Part shown: positions 54,651-64,000 of the stretch, piece by piece
How positions within the stretch are numbered: position 1 is the stretch's first letter
Layout of the letters: each line of letters starts with the position of its first letter
Assembly: GCF_946151065.1 (NCBI RefSeq)
Contig: NZ_CAMGZA010000001.1
Location: forward strand, 372,001-436,000
Direction: 5' to 3'
Length of the DNA stretch: 64,000 bases
DNA from: Microbacterium sp. Marseille-Q6965
GTDB taxonomy: Bacteria > Actinomycetota > Actinomycetes > Actinomycetales > Microbacteriaceae
Notes under the pieces: model-generated
What the model saw: only the letters and a program-made list of their open reading frames with translations
What the model was told of the DNA's origin: nothing
Databases searched by the model: none
Position numbers and translations under genes: made by a program

Positions 54651-56198
54651 ATGACCGTTCAGATCTCGCGCGGCGTCAACCCGCTGCGCGATCCCGACGA
54701 CCTTCGACTGAACCGGATCGCCGGGCCCAGCGCGCTCGTCATCTTCGGCGTGACGGGCGACCTGTCGCGCAAGAAGCTCATGCCGGCGGTGTACGACCTC
54801 GCCAACCGCGGCCTGCTGCCCCCGGGCTTCGCCCTCGTGGGCTTTGCGCGCCGCGACTGGGACGATGAGGACTTCGCGCAGGTGGTGCACGACGCCGTCC
54901 AGCAGCACTCCCGCACGGAGTTCCGCGAGGAGACCTGGCAGCAGTTGGCCGCCGGCATCCGCTTCGTGCAGGGCGAGTTCGACGACGACGCCGCGTTCGA
55001 GCGCCTGCGCGAGACGGTGGAGCGCCTGGACGCCGAACGCGGGACCATGGGGAACCACGCGTTCTACCTGTCGATCCCACCGAAGGCGTTCCCCACGGTG
55101 GCACAGCAGCTGCTGCGTTCGGGCCTCGTCGACGACGAGCCCGATCCCACACGATGGCGACGGGTCGTCATCGAAAAGCCGTTCGGTCACGACCTCGCCT
55201 CGGCGCGGGCCCTGAACGACGCCCTCGAGGCGGCGTTCCCCGCAGACGCGATCTTCCGGATCGATCACTACCTCGGCAAGGAGACGGTGCAGAACATCCT
55301 GGCGCTGCGCTTCGCCAATGAGCTGTTCGAGCCGATCTGGAACCGCAACCACATCGACCACGTGCAGATCACGATGGCCGAGGACATCGGCGTGGGCGGC
55401 CGAGCCGGCTACTACGACGGTGTCGGTGCGGCGCGCGACGTCATCCAGAACCACCTGCTGCAGCTGCTGGCGCTCACCGCGATGGAAGAGCCCATCAGCC
55501 TCTCGGCCGAGCACCTGCGCGCCGAGAAGGAGAAGGTGCTGGCGGCCGTGCGGCTGCCGGAGGACCTCTCGCTCGCGACCGCGCGCGGCCAGTACGCGGG
55601 CGGCTGGCAGGGGGGCGCGCAGGTGCGCGGCTTCCTCGAGGAGGAGGGGATGAACCCCGACTCCCGCTCGGAGACGTACGCGGCCATCAAGCTCGAGATC
55701 GGCACCCGCCGCTGGGCCGACGTGCCGTTCTACCTGCGCACCGGCAAGCGCCTGGGCCGCCGCGTGACCGAGATCGCGGTCGTGTTCAAGCGCGCTCCCG
55801 AGCACCTGTTTGCGCGCGCCCAGGCCGCCGAGCTCGGTCAGAATGCGCTCGTGATCCGGGTGCAGCCGGACGAGGGCGTCACCATCCGTTTCGGATCGAA
55901 GGTGCCCGGCACGGGCACGCACGTGCGCGACGTGACGATGGACTTCGGCTACGGCCACGCCTTCACCGAGGCGAGCCCCGAGGCGTACGAGCGACTCATC
56001 CTCGACGTGCTCCTGGGTGATCCGCCGCTGTTCCCCCGGCACGAGGAGGTCGAGCTGTCGTGGCGCATCCTCGATCCCGTCGAGGAGTACTGGGCGAGCC
56101 TGGACGAGCCGCTCGAGCAGTACCAGCCCGGCTCGTGGGGTCCCGCCTCGGCCGATGAGATGATGGCCCGCGACGGCAGGGTCTGGAGGCGCCCGTGA
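54651..56198 (+). CDS. zwf: Glucose-6-phosphate 1-dehydrogenase
   Basis: Oxidises glucose-6-phosphate to 6-phosphogluconolactone, producing NADPH. The 515-aa protein has the coenzyme site VIFGVTGDLSRKKLMPAVYD near residue 28, the EKPFGHDL segment and the active-site signature RIDHYLGKETVQNIL. Length is standard. Its stop overlaps the start of opcA, whose product assists it. Confidence 0.97.
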   Translation: MTVQISRGVNPLRDPDDLRLNRIAGPSALVIFGVTGDLSRKKLMPAVYDLANRGLLPPGFALVGFARRDWDDEDFAQVVHDAVQQHSRTEFREETWQQLAAGIRFVQGEFDDDAAFERLRETVERLDAERGTMGNHAFYLSIPPKAFPTVAQQLLRSGLVDDEPDPTRWRRVVIEKPFGHDLASARALNDALEAAFPADAIFRIDHYLGKETVQNILALRFANELFEPIWNRNHIDHVQITMAEDIGVGGRAGYYDGVGAARDVIQNHLLQLLALTAMEEPISLSAEHLRAEKEKVLAAVRLPEDLSLATARGQYAGGWQGGAQVRGFLEEEGMNPDSRSETYAAIKLEIGTRRWADVPFYLRTGKRLGRRVTEIAVVFKRAPEHLFARAQAAELGQNALVIRVQPDEGVTIRFGSKVPGTGTHVRDVTMDFGYGHAFTEASPEAYERLILDVLLGDPPLFPRHEEVELSWRILDPVEEYWASLDEPLEQYQPGSWGPASADEMMARDGRVWRRP

Positions 56199-57145
56199 TC
56201 TACGATCTGCCCGACACCACCGTCAGCACCGTCGCCAAGCGGCTCGTCACCGTCCGTGAGGAGGGCGGCGCCGTCGCCCTGGGGCGCGTGCTGACCCTCG
56301 TCATCGAGTGCCGGAACCGGCCCCGAGAGGCGGCGATCGAGGCGGCCAACGACGCGTCGCGCGAGCACCCGATGCGCGTCATCGTGCTCGTCCGCGACCC
56401 CGAGGGACCGCCCCGACTCGACGCTCAGATTCGCGTGGGCGGCGACGCCGGCGCGAGCGAGGTCGTCGTGCTGCACGCCTCCGGCGACACCGCTCGCGAC
56501 ACCGACGGCCTCGTCACCGGCCTGCTGCTGCCCGACGCTCCCGTGGTGGCGTGGTGGCCCGACGAGCCGCCGGCTGTGCCCGGCGCAGACCCGCTCGGTC
56601 GCATCGCGCAGCGGCGCATCACCGACACGTCCACCTCGCCCTCCACCACCGAGCGTCTCACGGCCCTCGGCCGCACGTACACGCCGGGCGATACCGACCT
56701 GGCGTGGACGCGGCTGACCCGGTGGCGCGAGCAGCTCGCGGCCGTGCTCGACCAGCCGCCGTACGAGCCGGTCACGGCGGTCGAGGTGCGCGGCGCGTCG
56801 ACCTCGCCGTCGACGGCCCTGCTGGCGGCGTGGCTCGGCATGGCGCTGGACCTGCCGGTCACCTGGGCGTACGAGGATCCGGCCGTGTGGGACCACGGCA
56901 TCCACTCGGTGCGCTTGAGCCGGCCGAGCGGCGACATTCTGCTGGAGCGCCACAACGACTCCGTCGCGCTGCTGACGCAGCCGGGGCAGCCCGACCACGA
57001 GCTGCTGCTGCCGCGACGCTCGCTGCGCGAATGCCTGGCTGAGGAGCTGCGCCGTCTGGACGCCGATCTGCTCTACGGTCGTGTCTTGACCGAAGGGTGG
57101 GAGCGGCTCGCTCCCCCGCTCTCGGCCGAGGAGGTGGACGGATGA
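56195..57145 (+). CDS. opcA: Glucose-6-phosphate dehydrogenase assembly protein OpcA
   Basis: 316-aa partner of Zwf known from actinobacteria and cyanobacteria, needed for assembly or full activity of the dehydrogenase. It has the N-terminal TLVIECRNR and REHPMRVIVLVR region, VVAWWPDEPPAVPGADPLGRIAQRRI by segments in the middle, and a C-terminal RRSLRECLAEELRRLDAD. Overlaps with zwf (GTGA) and pgl (ATGA) couple all three. Confidence 0.95.
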   Translation: MIYDLPDTTVSTVAKRLVTVREEGGAVALGRVLTLVIECRNRPREAAIEAANDASREHPMRVIVLVRDPEGPPRLDAQIRVGGDAGASEVVVLHASGDTARDTDGLVTGLLLPDAPVVAWWPDEPPAVPGADPLGRIAQRRITDTSTSPSTTERLTALGRTYTPGDTDLAWTRLTRWREQLAAVLDQPPYEPVTAVEVRGASTSPSTALLAAWLGMALDLPVTWAYEDPAVWDHGIHSVRLSRPSGDILLERHNDSVALLTQPGQPDHELLLPRRSLRECLAEELRRLDADLLYGRVLTEGWERLAPPLSAEEVDG

Positions 57146-57921
57146 ACCCCGACCCCAGCGCCATCCGCGTCGTCGTCGAGTCCGACAAGGCCACGCTCGC
57201 GGAGAGCGTGGCGACGCGCTTCGTCGGCAAGCTCGTGCAGCTGACGCAGTCGCAGGGCGCCGTGCACGTGTCGCTGACGGGCGGATCGATGGGCGCCGCG
57301 GTCCTCGAACGGGTCGCGGCTCACCCGGGCGCCGGCATGATCGACTGGTCGCGCGTGCACTTCTGGTGGAGCGACGAGCGCTTCCTGCCGCGCGACGACG
57401 ACGAGCGCAACGCGCTGCAGGCGCGGCGCGCTCTGCTCGACGTTCTCGACATCCCGGGCGAGAACGTCCACGAGCCCGCCGCCGCGGGCGAGGGCGTGGG
57501 GCTCGACGAGGCCGCCGAGGCCTACGCGGCCGAGCTGGCCCGGTTCGGCGACGAGCAGCGCCCCTGGCCCCTCTTCGACGTGTGCTTCCTGGGCGTCGGT
57601 CCCGACGGGCACATCGCCTCGCTGTTCCCCGACCGCGGCGAGGTTCGGGTGACCGACCGTGCGGTGCTGCCCGTGCGCGAATCGCCGAAGCCGCCGCCGG
57701 AGCGGATCACCTTCACGCGACCGGTCATCAACTCCTCGGTCCGCGTGTGGATGGTCGTCTCCGGCACCGACAAGGCGCCCGCGCTCGGGCTCGTGCTCGC
57801 GGGCGCCAGCTACCTCAGCGTGCCCGCCGCCGGGGCGTACGGCACCGCGCGCACCGTCATCTTCGTCGACCAAGACGCGGCCGCCGAGGTGCCCGAGGAT
57901 CTCATCGACCCGGATTACTGA
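57142..57921 (+). CDS. pgl: 6-phosphogluconolactonase
   Basis: Hydrolyses 6-phosphogluconolactone to 6-phosphogluconate. The 259-aa protein of the NagB-like type has VHVSLTGGSMGAAVL and VHFWWSDERFLPRDDDERN near residue 75, then FLGVGPDGHIASLFPD. It is the last gene of the pentose-phosphate operon, followed by a strong terminator. 6-Phosphogluconate dehydrogenase itself is not in the window. Confidence 0.96.
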   Translation: MNPDPSAIRVVVESDKATLAESVATRFVGKLVQLTQSQGAVHVSLTGGSMGAAVLERVAAHPGAGMIDWSRVHFWWSDERFLPRDDDERNALQARRALLDVLDIPGENVHEPAAAGEGVGLDEAAEAYAAELARFGDEQRPWPLFDVCFLGVGPDGHIASLFPDRGEVRVTDRAVLPVRESPKPPPERITFTRPVINSSVRVWMVVSGTDKAPALGLVLAGASYLSVPAAGAYGTARTVIFVDQDAAAEVPEDLIDPDY

Positions 57922-57930
57922 TCCCCGCGC

Positions 57931-57976
57931 GACACGACAGAACCCCCGGTGGAATCCACCGGGGGTTCTTCGTGTC
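57931..57976. terminator. Bidirectional terminator between pgl and rbpA
   Basis: A perfect 14-bp stem (57939-57952 with 57956-57969, loop AAT) is extended by GACACGA/TCGTGTC, giving about 21 bp with one bulge. It lies between two convergent operons and can end both. Confidence 0.92.
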
Positions 57977-57987
57977 AACGGCGGCCG

Positions 57988-58344
57988 TCAGACCTCGCCG
58001 CGTCGCTCGCGCAGCTTCTGGAGCGCCTCCTCCAGCAGCTCCTCGGCCTCGTCGTCGGTGCGACGCTCCTTCACGTACGCGAGGTGCGTCTTGTAGGGCT
58101 CGTTCTTGGCGACCTGCGGCGGGTTGTCCTTGTCGCGCCCCGCGGGCAGCCCGGAGTTCGGGTGGTCGATGATCTCGGGGATCTCCTCCTCGGGCAGGCC
58201 GGCCGCGAAGTAGCGGACGGTCTCGTTGCCGAGGGCATCCCAGTAGCTGACGGCGACCCGGTCGGTGTGGTGACCGTGGTCCTGCTCGCCCATCGGCCCG
58301 GAGCCGACGCGCGTGCCTCGGATCGCGTTCCCGCCGACCGCCAC
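57988..58344 (-). CDS. rbpA: RNA polymerase-binding protein RbpA
   Basis: Actinobacterial transcription factor that binds RNA polymerase and sigma factor and stabilises open complexes. The 118-aa protein has an N-terminal AIRGTRVGSGP, a beta-rich core (RVAVSYWDALGNETVRYFA), and the C-terminal sigma-interacting helices in THLAYVKERRTDDEAEELLEEAL. The zinc-binding cysteines of the Streptomyces protein are absent. GTG start, directly behind secG on the same strand. Confidence 0.9.
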   Translation of the reverse strand: MAVGGNAIRGTRVGSGPMGEQDHGHHTDRVAVSYWDALGNETVRYFAAGLPEEEIPEIIDHPNSGLPAGRDKDNPPQVAKNEPYKTHLAYVKERRTDDEAEELLEEALQKLRERRGEV

Positions 58345-58345
58345 G

Positions 58346-58594
58346 TCAGATCACCTGGAACTTCGTGATCAGGCCGAGGCCGACGATCGAGAGGAACCAC
58401 ACCAGCGCCACGACGACCGTGATGATGTTGAGGTTGCGCTCGGCGACGCCCGACGAGCCCACCGCCTGGGACATTCCGCCGCCGAACATGTCGGACAGGC
58501 CTCCGCCGCGCCCACGGTGCAGCAGGATGAAGAACGTCAGGATGAGGCTGGTCAGGCCCAGCAGGACCTGGAGGATGAACTCGAGTACGACCAC
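58346..58594 (-). CDS. secG: Preprotein translocase subunit SecG
   Basis: 82-aa accessory subunit of the SecYEG channel with two membrane helices (LEFILQVLLGLTSLILTFFI and LNIITVVVALVWFLSIVGLG). The conserved loop between them reads HRGRGGGLSDMFGGG. The GTG start is 6 nt after a TAGGCT box (58601-58606), so it can be made from a leaderless mRNA in addition to read-through from tpiA. Confidence 0.95.
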   Translation of the reverse strand: MVVLEFILQVLLGLTSLILTFFILLHRGRGGGLSDMFGGGMSQAVGSSGVAERNLNIITVVVALVWFLSIVGLGLITKFQVI

Positions 58595-58600
58595 AGCGAA

Positions 58601-58606
58601 AGCCTA
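58601..58606 (-). promoter_or_regulatory. Leaderless promoter -10 of secG
   Basis: TAGGCT ends 6 nt before the secG GTG, within the short gap after tpiA. Confidence 0.55.
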
Positions 58607-59395
58607 CACTCCGACGTGCTTCTGGAACCGGATGATCGAGGCGAACTCGTCGACCTTGAGGCTCGCGCCGCCCACGAGGGCGCCGTCCACGTCGGGCTCG
58701 CGCAGGAAGCCGGCGATGTTGGAGGCCTTCACGGAGCCGCCGTACAGCACGCGCGTCTTCGCCGCCGCGTCCTCGCCCAGCCGCTGCGCGATCACGTCGC
58801 GCAGCTTCTGGCAGACCTCCTGCGCCTGCTGCGGCGTGGCGGCCTGGCCGGAACCGATGGCCCACACGGGCTCGTAGGCGACGACGATCTCCGCGTCCGC
58901 CGCGACGCCCTCGAGCGCCTTCTCGAGCTGGCCCACCGGCACCGCGCTCGCGCCGTACTTCTCGAGGTCCTCGCTCGTCTCGCCCACGCAGATCACGGGC
59001 ACGAGGCCGTGACGCAGCGCGGCCTGCACCTTGGCGGACACGACGTCGTCGCCCTCCGCGTGGTACTCGCGGCGCTCGGAGTGACCGATGATCACCGAAG
59101 CGACGTCGAGGCGCTTCAAGAACGCGCCCGAGATCTCACCGGTGTAGGCACCCGAGTCGTGCACCGACAAGTCCTGGGCGCCGAGCCCGAAGGGGATCTT
59201 GTCGGCGTCGAGCAGCGTCTGCACGCTGCGCAGGTCGGTGAACGGCGGGAAGACCGTGACGTCGACGCTCTCGAAGTCGTGCTTTGCGTCCTTCAGCGCC
59301 CAGTGCAGCTTCTGCACGAACGCGACCGCCTGCAGGTGGTCGAGGTTCATCTTCCAGTTGCCCGCGATCAGCGGGGTACGATCCTTCACGCCCAT
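58604..59395 (-). CDS. tpiA: Triosephosphate isomerase
   Basis: Interconverts dihydroxyacetone phosphate and glyceraldehyde-3-phosphate. The 263-aa TIM barrel has the active-site Lys in AGNWKMNL near residue 13, His in [15 protein letters not shown], and the catalytic Glu in [30 protein letters not shown] closes the phosphate site. Its start overlaps the end of pgk by 10 bp. DHAP from GlpD enters glycolysis here. Confidence 0.97.
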   Translation of the reverse strand: MGVKDRTPLIAGNWKMNLDHLQAVAFVQKLHWALKDAKHDFESVDVTVFPPFTDLRSVQTLLDADKIPFGLGAQDLSVHDSGAYTGEISGAFLKRLDVASVIIGHSERREYHAEGDDVVSAKVQAALRHGLVPVICVGETSEDLEKYGASAVPVGQLEKALEGVAADAEIVVAYEPVWAIGSGQAATPQQAQEVCQKLRDVIAQRLGEDAAAKTRVLYGGSVKASNIAGFLREPDVDGALVGGASLKVDEFASIIRFQKHVGV

Positions 59396-60600
59396 CCGAG
59401 TGCCTCCAGACCGGGGAGCTTCTTGCCTTCCAGGAACTCGAGGCTGGCGCCCCCGCCCGTCGAGATGTGACCGAACCGGTCGTCGGCGAAGCCGAGCGTG
59501 CGCACGGCCGCCGCGGAGTCGCCGCCGCCCACCACGCTCAGCCCGTCGACCTCTGTGAGGGCCTGCGCGACGGCGCGCGTGCCCGCCGCGAAGGCCGGGA
59601 ACTCGAACACGCCCATCGGGCCGTTCCAGAACACTGTGCGCGATCCGGAGATCGCATCCGCGAACGCCGCGGCGGTCTCGGGTCCGATATCGAGACCCAC
59701 CCCGGCGGCGCCGAACTCGGTCTCCTCGATCGCGTCGGCGGCGGCGACCTCGTGCTCGGCGTCGGCGGCGAACGAGGCCGCGACGACGACGTCGGTCGGC
59801 AGCACCAGCTCGACGCCCTTGTCGGCCGCCGTGGCGATGTAGCCCTTGACGGTGTCGATCTGGTCGGCCTCGAGCAGCGAGGAACCCACCTTGTGGCCCT
59901 GCGCGGCGAGGAACGTGAAGAGCATGCCGCCGCCGATCAGCAGGCGGTCGACCCGCGGCAGCAGGTGGTCGATGACGCCCAGCTTGTCGGACACCTTCGA
60001 GCCGCCGAGCACCACGGTGTAGGGGCGCTCGGGGTTCTCGGTGAGGCGGTCGAGCACGTCGAGCTCGGCCGCGATCAGCAGCCCGGCGGCGCTCGGCAGC
60101 AGGCCCTCGAGGTCGTAGACGCTCGCGTGCTTGCGGTGCACCGCGCCGAAGCCGTCAGAGACGACCGCGTCGCCCAGCGCCGCCAGGTCGCGTGCGAAGG
60201 CGAGGCGCTCGCCGTCGTCCTTCGACGTCTCGCCGGCGTTGAAGCGCAGGTTCTCCAGCAGCGCCACGCCGCCGTCGTGGAGGCCGGCGACGGTCTCCTG
60301 CGCCGACGCGCCGACGGTGTCGCTCGCGAAGGCGACGGGGCGGCCGAGCAGCTGCGCCAGCCGCTCGGCGACGGGGCCGAGGCTGTACTGCGGGTCGGGC
60401 TCGCCCTTGGGTCGGCCCAGGTGCGAGATCACGACGACGCGGGCGCCCTGGTCGAGCAGCGCCTGGATCGTGGGCAGCGACGCGCGGATGCGACCGTCGT
60501 CGCCGATCACGCCGTCCTTGAGAGGAACGTTCAGATCGCAGCGCACGATCACGCGCTTGCCGGCGAGGGAACCGAGTGAGTCGAGAGTTCGGAGTGTCAT
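59386..60600 (-). CDS. pgk: Phosphoglycerate kinase
   Basis: Substrate-level phosphorylation step of glycolysis. The 404-aa protein has the signature [20 protein letters not shown] near residue 16 and [14 protein letters not shown]. The hinge and nucleotide site are [12 protein letters not shown] and [16 protein letters not shown], and GGGDSAAAV closes the C-terminal domain. A TAGAGT box (60608-60613) 7 nt before the ATG supports a leaderless promoter in addition to transcription from gapA. Confidence 0.97.
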   Translation of the reverse strand: MTLRTLDSLGSLAGKRVIVRCDLNVPLKDGVIGDDGRIRASLPTIQALLDQGARVVVISHLGRPKGEPDPQYSLGPVAERLAQLLGRPVAFASDTVGASAQETVAGLHDGGVALLENLRFNAGETSKDDGERLAFARDLAALGDAVVSDGFGAVHRKHASVYDLEGLLPSAAGLLIAAELDVLDRLTENPERPYTVVLGGSKVSDKLGVIDHLLPRVDRLLIGGGMLFTFLAAQGHKVGSSLLEADQIDTVKGYIATAADKGVELVLPTDVVVAASFAADAEHEVAAADAIEETEFGAAGVGLDIGPETAAAFADAISGSRTVFWNGPMGVFEFPAFAAGTRAVAQALTEVDGLSVVGGGDSAAAVRTLGFADDRFGHISTGGGASLEFLEGKKLPGLEALGWA

Positions 60601-60607
60601 CACTGCG

Positions 60608-60613
60608 ACTCTA
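60608..60613 (-). promoter_or_regulatory. Leaderless promoter -10 of pgk
   Basis: TAGAGT on the minus strand ends 7 nt before the pgk ATG. It sits directly downstream of the gapA terminator hairpin, so pgk-tpiA-secG-rbpA has its own start. Confidence 0.6.
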
Positions 60614-60615
60614 CA

Positions 60616-60650
60616 GCGATGGCCGCCCTGCAGCACAGGACGGCCATCGC
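60616..60650 (-). terminator. Terminator after gapA
   Basis: A 15-bp stem with one mismatch (60616-60630 with 60636-60650) and a 5-base loop CAGCA. It lies 14 bp beyond the gapA stop and separates gapA from the pgk promoter. Confidence 0.8.
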
Positions 60651-60664
60651 TTGCGGGAATCCGC

Positions 60665-62482
<1,818 letters not shown>

Positions 62483-62546
62483 TCAGCCTAATGCGGTCCG
62501 GGAGGCGAGGGGCGGCCTTGCGGATCGGGCCCGGTCGTGCCAGCGC

Positions 62547-63542
62547 TCAGGCCGTGCGCGCGGCCTCCGCGGCCTCCGCGGCGGCCACCGCGGCCTCCGT
62601 GCCGGGGATGCCCTCCTGCTCGGCACGCTTGTCGGCCATCGCCAGCAGGCGACGGATGCGTCCGGCGACGGCGTCCTTGGTGAGCGGCGGGTCGGCGTGC
62701 TGGCCGAGCTCGTCGAGGCTGGCGTCGCGGTGCGTGAGGCGCAGCTGGCCGGCCTGGCGGAGGTGCTCGGGGACTTCCTCGCCGAGGATCTCGAGCGCGC
62801 GCTCCACGCGGGCGCACGCCGCCACGGCGGCCTGCGCGGACCGGCGGAGGTTCGCGTCGTCGAAGTTGACGAGGCGGTTCACGCCGGCGCGCACCTCGCG
62901 GCGCTGGCGCAGCTGGTCCCACTCGGAGGCGGTGTTGACGGCGCCGATCGCGACGAGCATGCCCTTGATGGCGTCGGGCTCGCGCACCACGACGCGCGGC
63001 ACGCCGCGCACCTCGCGGGCCTTCGCGGCGACCCCGATGCGGTGGGCCGCGCCGACGAGAGCCATGGCGGCCTCACCAGACGGGCACGTCACCTCGAGCG
63101 CGGCCGAGCGCCCGGGCTCGGACAGCGTGCCTGTGGCGAGGAAGGCGCCGCGCCACACGGCGGCGAGGTCGTGCGGGGCGCCCGTCGTGAGGCGGTTCGG
63201 CAGGCCGCGCACCGGGCGGCGGCGGGCGTCGAGCAGGCCGGTCTGCCGGGCGAGCGTCTCGCCCCCGTCGATCACCCGCACCGCGAAGAAGTCGCCGTCC
63301 CGGGTGCCGGACGCCTGCACGTGGGCGATCTCGGGGCGCACGCCGTAGATCTCGGCGATGTCACGGGCCACGCGCTTGGCGATGATCGGCGAATCCACCT
63401 CGGCCTCGACCGCGACGCGGCCGGCGATCGAGTGCAGCCCGCCGGCAAAGCGCAGCAGGGCCGTCGACTCGGCGACCCGCACCGTCGGGCGGGGGTCCCG
63501 CACGGTGATCAGCTCGGCCTTGACATCGGCGGTCAGTGTCAC
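62547..63542 (-). CDS. whiA: Sporulation/cell-division regulator WhiA
   Basis: 331-aa DNA-binding protein conserved in Gram-positives; in Streptomyces it activates sporulation septation genes and in others it affects cell division. The N-terminal LAGLIDADG-like fold ([19 protein letters not shown], then [12 protein letters not shown]) lacks nuclease residues. The C-terminal HTH lies near 240-300 ([21 protein letters not shown] and [17 protein letters not shown]). The tail is alanine-rich. GAGGGAGA stands before the GTG. It lies downstream of rapZ, but yvcK, usually between them, is missing. Confidence 0.95.
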   Translation of the reverse strand: MTLTADVKAELITVRDPRPTVRVAESTALLRFAGGLHSIAGRVAVEAEVDSPIIAKRVARDIAEIYGVRPEIAHVQASGTRDGDFFAVRVIDGGETLARQTGLLDARRRPVRGLPNRLTTGAPHDLAAVWRGAFLATGTLSEPGRSAALEVTCPSGEAAMALVGAAHRIGVAAKAREVRGVPRVVVREPDAIKGMLVAIGAVNTASEWDQLRQRREVRAGVNRLVNFDDANLRRSAQAAVAACARVERALEILGEEVPEHLRQAGQLRLTHRDASLDELGQHADPPLTKDAVAGRIRRLLAMADKRAEQEGIPGTEAAVAAAEAAEAARTA

Positions 63543-63723
63543 GGATCTCCCTCACATCTCGAGCCGCGCGGTCACTCCGGCGCAGGCCTCCGCGCGCTCG
63601 ATCTGTCGGCGCGGCGGGATGTTCCAGCCTACCCGCCCGGCTCGCGCAGCGCCGAGGGAGTTGCTCAGGCGGATGCGGTATCTCTGGGGGAAGGTCGCGC
63701 GCCGTGGCGGCGCTCGCGCGTGG

Positions 63724-64000
63724 TCACTCGCGCCCGAGGTCGCGGTGACGCACGCGGACCGCCACGCCGGGCTCGCCCGCCAGTCGGTCGGCGAGGGCCC
63801 TCGCCATGGCCACGGAGCGGTGCCGGCCGCCCGTGCATCCGACGCCGACCGTCGAGTGCCGCTTGTTCTCGCGCTGATACCCCTGCAACACGGGCCGCAG
63901 CGCCGCCGCGTAGGCGTCGAGGAACTCGGACGCGCCCTCTTGCGCCAGCACGTAGTCCCGCACGGCGTCGTCCTCGCCCGTGAGCGGGCGCAGCGCGTCG
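63724..64000 (-). CDS. rapZ: RapZ/YvcJ nucleotide-binding protein, 3' part
   Basis: C-terminal 91 codons of the RapZ family, cut by the window edge. The visible part has [18 protein letters not shown], the family signature [19 protein letters not shown], and the typical ending RHRDLGRE. In E. coli the C-terminal domain senses glucosamine-6-phosphate and guides GlmZ decay; in Gram-positives the role is less clear. The N-terminal P-loop lies outside. It probably belongs with uvrC upstream and whiA downstream. Confidence 0.93.
   Translation of the reverse strand, partial: DALRPLTGEDDAVRDYVLAQEGASEFLDAYAAALRPVLQGYQRENKRHSTVGVGCTGGRHRSVAMARALADRLAGEPGVAVRVRHRDLGRE

Overview
The window is ordinary high-GC actinobacterial chromosome. 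Gene content and order point to Microbacteriaceae, most likely Microbacterium: the run rapZ-whiA-sodA-gap-pgk-tpiA-secG-rbpA, the pentose-phosphate operon tkt-tal-pgi-zwf-opcA-pgl, an Azt-type zinc ABC transporter with AztD-like chaperones, an actinobacterial GT4-type glycogen synthase next to glgC, RbpA and WhiA. Coding is dense, stop/start overlaps (ATGA, GTGA) are common, GTG starts are frequent, and many genes have a TANNNT -10 box only 6-8 nt before the start codon, which indicates leaderless mRNAs. I see no tRNA, rRNA, CRISPR array, insertion sequence or prophage.

Layout. (1) 1-2836: the end of a siderophore-iron uptake operon (FecCD permease, ATPase, siderophore-interacting reductase). 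(2) 2844-7256: a glycerol regulon, with glpK and a SorC-type regulator on the minus strand and glpD diverging; matching palindromes lie upstream of glpK and at the regulator/glpD divergence. (3) 7351-9195: a membrane-anchored alpha/beta hydrolase with a long C-terminal membrane domain. (4) 9261-11188: a small unknown gene and ffh. (5) 11201-16208: zinc uptake, with aztA diverging from aztB-aztD1-aztC-aztD2 around a Zur/Fur-like box. (6) 16282-18598: TetR regulator, lipB, lipA. (7) 18694-23631: a five-domain peptide/nickel-type ABC transporter. (8) 23577-26130: a VanZ-RDD membrane protein, a DUF2004 protein and ftsY. (9) 26153-30903: glgC, glgA, a lipid kinase and an RlmG-like methyltransferase.

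(10) 30914-34567: smc. (11) 34568-37636: a sigma-70-type promoter, a micro-ORF, a 97-aa protein and two tandem, clearly duplicated double-GNAT acetyltransferases. (12) 37654-38628: cofD, for coenzyme F420. (13) 38856-39550: a four-helix membrane protein plus a small XRE regulator, preceded by a repeated operator. (14) 39588-44741, minus strand: the core block mutM-rnc-rpmF-DUF177-coaD-recG; rsmD follows on the plus strand. (15) 45408-47057: a second membrane protein/XRE pair, leading into a quinone-oxidoreductase-like gene. (16) 47142-49549: MFS exporter and heme O synthase. (17) 49858-57921: the pentose-phosphate operon. (18) 57988-64000: rbpA, secG, tpiA, pgk, gapA, sodA, whiA and the 3' end of rapZ.

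Most of the window is housekeeping: central carbon flux, SRP targeting (both Ffh and FtsY), chromosome condensation, lipoylation, ribosome and RNA processing. The accessory parts that deserve attention are the two membrane-protein/XRE modules with their operators (reminiscent of CylR1/CylR2), the GNAT pair with its leader region, the duplicated AztD-like chaperones, and the two clean palindromic regulons (SorC/glycerol and TetR/lipB).
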